This document shows positions 56,566-63,037 of a stretch of DNA of 64,000 nt, in pieces. Origin of the DNA: DASSUW01 sp963759375 (lineage in GTDB: Bacteria > Actinomycetota > Thermoleophilia > Solirubrobacterales > Solirubrobacteraceae); the NCBI GenBank assembly GCA_963759375.1, contig CAVWYY010000003.1, positions 434,001 to 498,000 of the forward strand, read 5' to 3'. Position 1 is the first letter of the stretch. Each line of letters starts with the position of its first letter. The translations under genes and the position numbers were made by a program. The notes below the pieces were generated by a model that made no database searches, was not told where the DNA came from, and saw only the letters and a list, made by a program, of their open reading frames with translations.

Positions 56566-57951
56566 TCAACCATGAATCAGCCAGCCATCCGCAGCCCGGG
56601 CGGCTTCCATGATCGCCTCGGACAACGTCGGGTGGCCGTGGATGATGCGCGCGACCTCGGGGAAGCCGCCCTCCAGGGCCTTCGCGTTCACGAGCTCCTG
56701 GATGAGCTCGGTCGCGCGCGACCCGACGATGTGCCCGCCGACCATCTCGCCGTACTTCTTGTCGCCGATGATCTTCACGACGCCGCTGCGGTCGCCGTAC
56801 ACGGTGCCGCCGCCGACGGCGCCGTACTGGACCTTGCCGACCACGACGTCCATGCCCTGCTCGCGCGCCTGCTCCTCGGTCAGCCCGAACGAGCCGACGT
56901 TGGGCGTGCAGAACGTCGCGCGCGGGATGTCGATGTACTCGATCGGGTGCGTCTGCAGGCCCGCCGCGTCCTCGACGGCGATGACGCCCTCGTCGGATGC
57001 CTTGTGGGCGAGCGCGGGGCCGTGCACGAGGTCGCCGATCGCGTAGACGTTCTTGGCGGACGTGCGCAGCGCGCCGTCGACATCGATCAGGCCGCTGTCG
57101 TCGAGCTTGACGCCGGCCTCGTCGAGCCCGAGGCCCTCGACGTCCGGGCCGCGGCCGGCGGCGATGATGAACCACTCGACCTCGGCGGACTGGTCGCCGA
57201 AGGTGCACGTGACCTTGTCCTCGCCGCCCTGCACGTTCTCGACGAGCGTGCCGGTGTTGACCGCGATGTTCTGCTTGGCCAGCCCGCGGCCGACGATCTT
57301 GGAGATGTCGGCGTCCTCGGTGGGCAGCACGCGGTCGAGCGCCTCGAACAGCAGCACCTCGGTGCCCATGCGCCCGTACGCGGAGGCGATCTCGGCACCC
57401 GACGCGCCGGCGCCCACGACCGCGATCTTGGACGGCAGATCCTTGAGCGCCCACGCCTCCTCGGTGGCGATGATGCGCCCGCCGAACTCCGTGCCGGGCA
57501 CCGGCTTGGGCACCGATCCGGTCGCGAGCACGACGCAGGTCTTGGCCTCGATGACGTTGCCGTCGAAGTTGCCGCCGACCTTGACGTTGCCGTCATCGGT
57601 GACGGAGCCGAAGCCCTCGATCAGGTCGATCTTGTTCTTCTTGAACAGCCCGCCGACGCCGCCGACCAAGATCGAGATGACCTTCTCGCGACGCGCGGAG
57701 ACGTTCTCGTAGTTCACCGAGCGCCCGCTGACGTCGATCCCGAAGTCGCTCGCCTCGTCGATCTCGGTCAGCAGATCCGCCGCGCGCAGAACGGCCTTGG
57801 CCGGGATGCACGCGTAGTTCAGGCAGCGTCCGCCGACCTTGTCCTTCTCCACCACGGCCGTCTTCATGCCGAGCTGGGCAGCGCGTATGGCGGCGACGTA
57901 GCCGCCGGGACCAGAGCCGATGACGATGCAGTCGTACGAGGATTCGGGCAT
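56566..57951 (-). CDS. lpdA: Dihydrolipoyl dehydrogenase (E3)
   Basis: 461 residues. FAD motif VIGSGPGGYVAAIRAAQLGM, redox disulfide in GGRCLNYACIPAKAVLRAAD, NAD motif IAVVGAGASGAEIASAYGRM, second FAD motif NVYAIGDLVHGPALAHKASD and the C-terminal catalytic His-Glu in IIHGHPTLSEAIMEAA. It re-oxidises dihydrolipoamide of the E2 proteins with NAD+. It is the only E3 in the window, so it probably serves both 2-oxoacid dehydrogenase complexes. Confidence 0.96.
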   Translation of the reverse strand: MPESSYDCIVIGSGPGGYVAAIRAAQLGMKTAVVEKDKVGGRCLNYACIPAKAVLRAADLLTEIDEASDFGIDVSGRSVNYENVSARREKVISILVGGVGGLFKKNKIDLIEGFGSVTDDGNVKVGGNFDGNVIEAKTCVVLATGSVPKPVPGTEFGGRIIATEEAWALKDLPSKIAVVGAGASGAEIASAYGRMGTEVLLFEALDRVLPTEDADISKIVGRGLAKQNIAVNTGTLVENVQGGEDKVTCTFGDQSAEVEWFIIAAGRGPDVEGLGLDEAGVKLDDSGLIDVDGALRTSAKNVYAIGDLVHGPALAHKASDEGVIAVEDAAGLQTHPIEYIDIPRATFCTPNVGSFGLTEEQAREQGMDVVVGKVQYGAVGGGTVYGDRSGVVKIIGDKKYGEMVGGHIVGSRATELIQELVNAKALEGGFPEVARIIHGHPTLSEAIMEAARAADGWLIHG

Positions 57952-57964
57952 GGGAGCGGTGAGG

Positions 57965-58717
57965 CTAGCGGACGACGTGCAGCCCTAGCTCGGCGAACGG
58001 CTCCAGCGCCTCCGCGGGGACGTCCGGCTCGGTCACCAGGTGGGTGAGCGCCGTGGCCGGGGCGATCCCGAACGGCGCGGTGGTGCCGATCTTGTCGCGC
58101 GACGCGAGGCCGACGACGCGGTCCGCCCGCTGCACGAGCACCCGCCGCAGCTCGGCCTCCTCGTGGTACGCGCTGCTGATCCCGGCGCTCGCGTGGATGC
58201 TCCAGATGCCGAGGAAGCACACGTCCGCCGTGATGCGACCGTAGGCCTCGATCGCCTGAGCGCCGACGCACACCATCGCGCGCGGGTCGAGCGTGCCACC
58301 GATCACGACGACGTCGAGCTCGGGCCGCGCACCCAGCGCGGCGGCCACCGGCGGGCTGTGCGTGATGAACGTGCCGGTATGGCCGGCGGGGATCGCGTCG
58401 ACCAGCGCGAGCGCGGTGCTCCCGCCGTCGACGATCGCGGTCTGCCCGGGCTCGAGCAGCGTCGCCGCGGCGGCCGCGACCGCGGCCTTGCCCGGGAGGC
58501 TCTGCTCGCGGCGCTCGGCGTACGTCGGGGCGACGGTCGAGCGGGCGAGCGCGCCACCGTGCACGCGCTGCAGGTGGCGGGCGTCGGCGAGCTCGTCGAG
58601 GTCGCGCCGGACCGTGTAGCCGGACACGCCGAGCCGCTCCTGTAGGTCGGTCGCCACCACACGCCCCTCGCGTGACAGCAGGTCGAGGATGCGCCGCTGG
58701 CGCTCCTCCTTCAGCAC
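57965..58717 (-). CDS. DeoR/GlpR-family transcriptional regulator
   Basis: 250 residues. N-terminal HTH KEERQRRILDLLSREGRVVA, TDLQERLGVSGYTVRRDLDE and HLQRVHGGAL (the DeoR signature), then a sugar-phosphate isomerase-like sensor domain: IVDGGSTALALVDAIPAG, VVVIGGTLDPRAMVCVGAQA, VCFLGIWSIHASAGIS and VLVQRADRVVGLASRDKIG. It should respond to a phosphorylated sugar and act as repressor. No sugar gene adjoins it; the gene overlaps the DUF4406-like gene by seven bases. Confidence 0.9.
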   Translation of the reverse strand: MLKEERQRRILDLLSREGRVVATDLQERLGVSGYTVRRDLDELADARHLQRVHGGALARSTVAPTYAERREQSLPGKAAVAAAAATLLEPGQTAIVDGGSTALALVDAIPAGHTGTFITHSPPVAAALGARPELDVVVIGGTLDPRAMVCVGAQAIEAYGRITADVCFLGIWSIHASAGISSAYHEEAELRRVLVQRADRVVGLASRDKIGTTAPFGIAPATALTHLVTEPDVPAEALEPFAELGLHVVR

Positions 58718-59088
58718 GGGGGCAGCTCGGCCACGCTCTGGAAGACGGGCTTGCCGCCGGCGCGGGCGAGCTCGACCATCTCGTCGGCCCCGGCCGACGC
58801 GCCACCGATGCGCAACACGGCGTCGCAGCGCTCTAGCAACCGGCGGGCGATCGGATGGAAGATGCCGTCGAACGCGGCGTCGCCGACGCGAGTGCTGCCG
58901 GCCAGCTCGATCAAGGGCAGCGCGAGGGCCTCACCGGTCACGGGCAGGTGGCCGGCGCGGAACACGTCGAGCGCCGCCGCGTTCATCGCCTGCACGTTCG
59001 CTGCCAGCTTCCCGGGGTCGTCGCCGGTGCCGGAGCGGTAGGGGCCGGCGACGAGGACCAGCAGTTCGTCAGTTGCGTTCTTGCACAT
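58711..59088 (-). CDS. Nucleoside deoxyribosyltransferase-like (DUF4406-like) protein
   Basis: 125 residues from ATG 59088. ELLVLVAGPYRSGTGDDPGK, then AALDVFRAGHLPVTGEALAL and CDAVLRIGGASAGADEMVEL-ARAGGKPVF form a small Rossmann-like fold of the nucleoside 2-deoxyribosyltransferase / DUF4406 group. Coupled to the DeoR-type regulator, it may act on a nucleoside or sugar-phosphate effector. The ATG lies in one copy of an 18-bp direct repeat that also ends the thioesterase gene. Start could be later. Confidence 0.7.
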   Translation of the reverse strand: MCKNATDELLVLVAGPYRSGTGDDPGKLAANVQAMNAAALDVFRAGHLPVTGEALALPLIELAGSTRVGDAAFDGIFHPIARRLLERCDAVLRIGGASAGADEMVELARAGGKPVFQSVAELPPC

Positions 59089-59488
59089 AACTGCGCAGTT
59101 TTGCACATAACTGCTCAGGGATGGCGATGGTCTCCTGGGTCGCGTAGTCGAAGCCGACCAGCACGCCGTAGCCATCGGCCAGCAGCCGCTCGCCCACGCG
59201 CATCTCGAATTCGAGCTTCAGCGACTTGGTGCCGATCTCCGCCGGGCGAACGTTGATCGCAACCTCGTCGTCGAAGTGGCCCGGCGAGCGGTAGTCGATG
59301 TGGCACGAGGCGAAGATGAACCCCTGGCCGCCGTCGCGGTTGACCGGGTCGTGGTCGTCGGAGATCGAGTTGAGGTAGCTGATCCGTGCGGTCTCGAAGT
59401 AGCGCAGGAACACCACGTTGTTGAGGTGGCGCATCGCATCGAGGTCGCCGAAGCGGACACGCTCGGTGTGCGTGTAGGCCCAGCTCAC
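59069..59488 (-). CDS. Acyl-CoA thioesterase (4-hydroxybenzoyl-CoA thioesterase type)
   Basis: 139 residues from GTG 59488. Hot-dog fold: HTERVRFGDLDAMRHLNNVV with the catalytic Asp (GDLDAMRHLNN), FLRYFETARISYLNSI, IFASCHIDYRSPGHFDDEVA and EIGTKSLKLEFEMRVGERLL. It hydrolyses acyl-CoA thioesters in the cytoplasm. GTGA overlap with the membrane protein gene. Its last codons run through two direct repeats (59081-59118). Confidence 0.9.
   Translation of the reverse strand: MSWAYTHTERVRFGDLDAMRHLNNVVFLRYFETARISYLNSISDDHDPVNRDGGQGFIFASCHIDYRSPGHFDDEVAINVRPAEIGTKSLKLEFEMRVGERLLADGYGVLVGFDYATQETIAIPEQLCAKLRSYVQERN
59081..59118. repeat. Tandem 18-bp direct repeat at 20-bp spacing
   Basis: TTGCACATAACTGCGCAG at 59081-59098 and the same with one change (TTGCACATAACTGCTCAG) at 59101-59118. 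The unit lies across the thioesterase 3' end and the DUF4406-like start; each copy contains an ATG TGC AA on the minus strand. Confidence 0.75.
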
Positions 59489-60096
59489 TTGCGCTTGGGC
59501 ATCTGGATGCGGGCCATCTGGCGGATCAGCAGCCAGAACAGCGGGCCCGTCAGCAGCATCACGGCCACGGCGATGAAGGCACCCGCGAGGTTGCTCGCGC
59601 GCAGCAGCGACAGCATCGCGCCGATGAAGGTCACGCCGAGCAGCACCTCCCAGCCGAGCACGGCCCAGTACTTGAGCCGCCACATGCCGATCGCCGCCGC
59701 GACCATCACGCCGGCGAACACCAGCCCGCTGACCACGGGACGGTCGCCGTCGACCTCCCAGCCCGAGAGCACGAGGATCGCATTGGCGATCGCGAACAGC
59801 AGGGCGAGGACCGCTGACAGCGCGATCGGCCAGGGGCGCTCGCCCGGCTTCAGCGGCACGAGCGCGGCGCGCGCCGCATCGTCCTTCTCGCGGGCGCGGG
59901 CGTAGCCGCGCGACATCGCCTCGCGGCCGCTCGCCGGTCGCGGCGGAGGATCGGTCGTCGCGTGCCCGCTCGAAGGCTGCGGCGCGGGGTCGGTGGTGGC
60001 GTGGCCGTTCGCAGGCCGCGTGGCGCGCCGCGTCCCGGGTGGTGGCGGGGCGCTCGCAGTCGCGCCCGCGCGCCGCTTACGCCCGCGCCGCGCCAA
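59485..60096 (-). CDS. Membrane protein of unknown function
   Basis: 203 residues. A long polar N-terminal region rich in Arg, Pro, Ala with near-repeats GHATTDPAPQPSS and GHATTDPPPRPAS, then four membrane helices (WPIALSAVLALLFAIANAIL, PVVSGLVFAGVMVAAAIGMW, YWAVLGWEVLLGVTFIGAML, LAGAFIAVAVMLLTGPLFWL). No family recognised. Overlaps thiE by 20 bases and the thioesterase by GTGA, so probably cotranscribed with both. Confidence 0.75.
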   Translation of the reverse strand: MARRGRKRRAGATASAPPPPGTRRATRPANGHATTDPAPQPSSGHATTDPPPRPASGREAMSRGYARAREKDDAARAALVPLKPGERPWPIALSAVLALLFAIANAILVLSGWEVDGDRPVVSGLVFAGVMVAAAIGMWRLKYWAVLGWEVLLGVTFIGAMLSLLRASNLAGAFIAVAVMLLTGPLFWLLIRQMARIQMPKRK

Positions 60097-60706
60097 GGCG
60101 GTCCCCCAGCGCCCGCGCGGCCGCCTCCGGGTCGTCGGCCGCCGCGATCGCGCGCACGACGACGATCCGCTCGGCGCCGCGGTCGAGCACCTCGCCGACG
60201 TTGCCGGCGTCGAGCCCGCCGATCGCGAACCACGGCTTGGTCACGGTGCGGGCGGCGTACGCCACGTAGTCCGGTCCCGCCGCCGGCCGGCCCGGCTTGG
60301 TGGGCGTCTCGTGCACGGGGCCGACCGCGAGGTAGTCCACGTCGGGGTCGGCCTGGGCGGCGTCCGCCTGCGCGGGCTCGTGCGTGGAGCGTCCGATGAT
60401 CCGGTCGGGTCCGACGAGCGCGCGCGCCTCGGCCGGCGTCGCGTCGTCCTGGCCGACGTGCACGCCGTCGGCGCCGCAGGCCTCCACCAGGTCGGGGCGG
60501 TCGTTGAGGATGAACAGCGCGCCGGCCTCGGACGCGGCGGTCCGGAAGGCGACTGCCGCCTCCACGATCCCCGCGTCGTCCAGCGAGCGGTCGCGCAGCT
60601 GCACGAGGTCGACGCCACCGCGCAGCGCCGCGCGCAGCCAGTCCAGCGGGCGCGCGTCGCAGACCAGGTAGAGACGGGCGGTGTCGAGGCGCTCGCGCGG
60701 GCTCAT
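60077..60706 (-). CDS. thiE: Thiamine-phosphate synthase
   Basis: 209 residues from ATG 60706. TIM barrel with LYLVCDARPL, LVQLRDRSLDDAGI, LFILNDRPDLVEACGADGVH-VGQDD, GRSTHEPAQADAAQADPDVD, YLAVGPVHETPTKPGRP and FAIGGLDAGNVGEVL: the pyrophosphate and pyrimidine contacts of ThiE. It joins HMP-PP and thiazole phosphate to thiamine phosphate. TATCGT (60719-60714) ends seven bases before the ATG, so the mRNA is likely leaderless and thiE escapes the riboswitch that controls the divergent thiO-thiS-thiG. Confidence 0.93.
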   Translation of the reverse strand: MSPRERLDTARLYLVCDARPLDWLRAALRGGVDLVQLRDRSLDDAGIVEAAVAFRTAASEAGALFILNDRPDLVEACGADGVHVGQDDATPAEARALVGPDRIIGRSTHEPAQADAAQADPDVDYLAVGPVHETPTKPGRPAAGPDYVAYAARTVTKPWFAIGGLDAGNVGEVLDRGAERIVVVRAIAAADDPEAAARALGDRLGAARA

Positions 60707-60712
60707 GGCAGC

Positions 60713-60719
60713 TACGATA
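60713..60719. promoter_or_regulatory. Overlapping divergent -10 boxes of thiE and thiO
   Basis: On the plus strand TACGAT (60713-60718) and on the minus strand TATCGT (60719-60714) occupy the same seven bases. The first would start RNA near 60725, just before the riboswitch; the second would start thiE without a leader. No clear -35 boxes are seen. Confidence 0.45.
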
Positions 60720-60728
60720 CGAGGAACC

Positions 60729-60813
60729 TAACGGGAGCCCGTGAGCCGGGCTGAGAGGGCGCCAGCGGGGCGCCGACCGTCGAACCTGATCCGGGTAGTG
60801 CCGGCGTAGGGAG
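60729..60813 (+). ncRNA. TPP riboswitch (THI element)
   Basis: The conserved core is complete: ACGGGAGCCC, the CTGAGAGGG box at 60751-60759, a P3 helix GGCGCC/GGCGCC, ACCGTCGAACCTGATCCGGG and TAGTGCCGGCGTAGGGAG. It binds thiamine diphosphate and sits right before thiO-thiS-thiG. GGAGG directly follows the core, so the switch probably works by hiding the ribosome site. Confidence 0.95.
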
Positions 60814-60826
60814 GACATGTTCAGCA

Positions 60827-61942
60827 GTGACCTCGAGTTCGTTTGACGTCGCCGTCGCGGGTGGTGGCGCGATCGGCCTGGCGTGCGCGTGGCGCGCGGC
60901 CGAGCGCGGTCTGAGCACGGTCGTGCTCGACGCCGGGGATCCCGGCGCTTGGCGCGTGGCCGCGGGCATGCTTGCGCCGGTCACCGAGTCGCAGTTCGGG
61001 GAGGGCGCGCTGCTCGACCTGAACCTGCGCGGCTCGCGCGGGTTCGCCGCGTTCTGCGCCGAGCTGGCCGACGCTTCCGGCGAGGACCCCGGCCTGCGCG
61101 AGACCGGCACGCTCGCCGTCGCGCGCGACGCCGACGACGCCGCGGCGCTCGACCGGCTGCTGGCGTTCCGGCGCGAGCTCGGACTCGACGTCGAGCGGCT
61201 GCGGCCCAGCCAGGCCCGCCGCGCCGAGCCGGCGCTGGCGCCGACCGTGCGGCTCGCGCTCGACGTGCCGGGCGACCACTCGGTCGACCCCCGCCGCCTG
61301 GTCGCGGCCCTGGCATCCGCGGTCGAGCGCGCCGGCGGCACGCTGCGGCGCGGCGCGCGCGTGGCCGCCCTGACCGCCGACGGCGTGCGGCTCGACGACG
61401 GCGAGGCCGTGCGCGCCGAGCAGGTGCTGCTCGCCCCCGGTGCCTACGCCGCGCGCATCGAGATGCCCGACGATTTGCGCGTGCCGGTGCGGCCGGTGAA
61501 GGGCCAGACGCTGCGCCTCCGCGACCCGCGCGGCGCCGGTCTGGTCGAGCGCACGATCCGCGGCCTCGACGCCTATCTCGTCCCGCGCGCCGACGGCGAG
61601 TACATCCTCGGCGCGACGATGGAGGAGCGCGGCATGGACACCGCGCCCACGGCGCTGGCGGTCTACGAGCTCCTGCGCGACATGAGCGAGCTCGTCCCGG
61701 GCGTGCTCGAGCTCGAGATCACCGAGCTCGTCGCGGGCCTGCGCCCGGCGACGCCCGACAACCTGCCGGCGATCGGCCCGGGCGCGCGCGAGGGGCTGCT
61801 GTGGGCCACCGGCCACTACCGCAACGGAATTGTGCTCGCGCCCGTCACCGCCGACGCGATCGCCGCCGTGCTGTGCGGCGACGGCCTGCCCGCCTGGGCG
61901 GCGGCGGCCGACCCGCGCCGCTTCGCGGGGGTGCCGGCATGA
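60827..61942 (+). CDS. thiO: Glycine oxidase
   Basis: 371 residues from GTG 60827. FAD-binding DVAVAGGGAIGLACAWRAAE at residues 6-25, DPGAWRVAAGMLAPVTES, PVRPVKGQTLRLRDPRGAG, YLVPRADGEYILGATMEERG, and the C-terminal GLRPATPDNLPAIGPGAREG-LLWATGHYRNGI are those of ThiO. It oxidises glycine to iminoacetate for thiazole formation by ThiG and ThiS. An ATG at 60817 has the better ribosome site (GGAGGAC-ATG) but is out of frame by one base and stops after nine codons. ATGA overlap with thiS. Confidence 0.92.
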   Translation: MTSSSFDVAVAGGGAIGLACAWRAAERGLSTVVLDAGDPGAWRVAAGMLAPVTESQFGEGALLDLNLRGSRGFAAFCAELADASGEDPGLRETGTLAVARDADDAAALDRLLAFRRELGLDVERLRPSQARRAEPALAPTVRLALDVPGDHSVDPRRLVAALASAVERAGGTLRRGARVAALTADGVRLDDGEAVRAEQVLLAPGAYAARIEMPDDLRVPVRPVKGQTLRLRDPRGAGLVERTIRGLDAYLVPRADGEYILGATMEERGMDTAPTALAVYELLRDMSELVPGVLELEITELVAGLRPATPDNLPAIGPGAREGLLWATGHYRNGIVLAPVTADAIAAVLCGDGLPAWAAAADPRRFAGVPA

Positions 61943-62145
61943 GGATCGTGCTCAACGGCAACGAGGCCGAGCTCGCCGACGGCGCGACCGTGCTCGCGGC
62001 GGTCGAGGCACTCGACCTGCCGGCCGAAGGCCGCGGCGTCGCCGTCGCGGTCGACGCCGAGGTGGTGCCGCGCACGCAGTGGGACACGCACACGCTCGAC
62101 GACGGCGCGCGGGTGGAGATCCTGCGCGCGATCCAGGGAGGCTGA
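61939..62145 (+). CDS. thiS: Sulfur carrier protein ThiS
   Basis: 68 residues. Beta-grasp fold: MRIVLNGNEAELADGATVLA, GVAVAVDAEVVPRTQWDTHT, and the mandatory Gly-Gly end (RAIQGG) that becomes the thiocarboxylate. ATGA overlap with thiO, and its stop abuts the thiG ATG. It supplies sulfur to ThiG. No thiF-like activating enzyme is in the window. Confidence 0.95.
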   Translation: MRIVLNGNEAELADGATVLAAVEALDLPAEGRGVAVAVDAEVVPRTQWDTHTLDDGARVEILRAIQGG

Positions 62146-62937
62146 ATGGCCGCGACCGACGTATCTGCCGACCATCTGACCATCGCCGGCACCGAGCTGC
62201 GCTCGCGACTGCTCCTCGGCACCGGCGGGTTCCGCTCGCTCGAGACGCTGGCGACCGCGATCGAGGCCTCCGGTGCCGAGCTCGTCACGGTCGCGCTGCG
62301 GCGTATCGACCCCGAGGCGCGCGGCTCGATCGTCGATGTGCTCGACCGTGCCGGCGTCCGCCTGCTGCCCAACACCGCCGGGTGCTTCACCGCGCGCGAC
62401 GCGGTGCTCACCGCGAAGATGGCCCGCGAGGCGTTCGAGACGGACTGGGTCAAGCTCGAGGTGATCGGCGACGACCGCACGCTGCTGCCCGACGCGCCGG
62501 CGCTGCTCGAGGCGGCCGAGGAGCTCGTCGACGACGGCTTCACGGTGCTGCCGTACACGAACGACGACCCGATCCTCGCGCGCCGGCTGGAGGACGTCGG
62601 CTGCGCCGTGGTGATGCCGCTCGGCTCGCCGATCGGCTCCGGCATGGGCCTGCTCAACACGTACAACCTGCGCCTGATCCGAGAGCGTGCGGGCGTGCCC
62701 GTGATCCTCGACGCCGGGGTCGGCACGGCGTCGGACGCCGCGCTGGCGATGGAGCTGGGCTACGACGGCGTCCTCTGCGCGTCGGCGATCTCACGCGCCG
62801 AGGACCCCGTGGCGATGTCCCACGCGATCCGGCTCGGCACCGAGGGCGGTCGGCTGGCCTACCGCGCCGGGCGGATCCCGCGGCGCCTCTACGCCCAGGC
62901 CTCGACGCCCGAAGAGGGCGTCGCCGAGTTCGGCTAA
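62146..62937 (+). CDS. thiG: Thiazole synthase
   Basis: 263 residues. TIM barrel with LLLGTGGFRSLETLATAIEA, LLPNTAGCFTARDAVLTAKM, the Schiff-base lysine in DWVKLEVIGDDRTLLPD, GCAVVMPLGSPIGSGMGLLN and VILDAGVGTASDAALAMELG. It builds the thiazole phosphate from DXP, iminoacetate and ThiS sulfur. Last gene of the riboswitch operon; thiC and thiD are not present. Confidence 0.97.
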   Translation: MAATDVSADHLTIAGTELRSRLLLGTGGFRSLETLATAIEASGAELVTVALRRIDPEARGSIVDVLDRAGVRLLPNTAGCFTARDAVLTAKMAREAFETDWVKLEVIGDDRTLLPDAPALLEAAEELVDDGFTVLPYTNDDPILARRLEDVGCAVVMPLGSPIGSGMGLLNTYNLRLIRERAGVPVILDAGVGTASDAALAMELGYDGVLCASAISRAEDPVAMSHAIRLGTEGGRLAYRAGRIPRRLYAQASTPEEGVAEFG

Positions 62938-63001
62938 GGGCTCCTCCGGCCGTATCCGCTCCATTTGCCCGATGCGGACGGGCCGGTAAGGGCGCGAAGC
63001 T

Positions 63002-63022
63002 ATCGGAACCGAACATTCCGAT
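63002..63022. promoter_or_regulatory. Palindromic operator upstream of the epoxide-hydrolase-like gene
   Basis: ATCGGAA (63002-63008) and TTCCGAT (63016-63022) are perfect inverted arms with a seven-base spacer, 16 bases before ATG 63038. The size fits a TetR- or ArsR-type dimer site. No regulator gene is next to it within the window. Confidence 0.55.
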
Positions 63023-63037
63023 CCGAAAGGCAACTGC

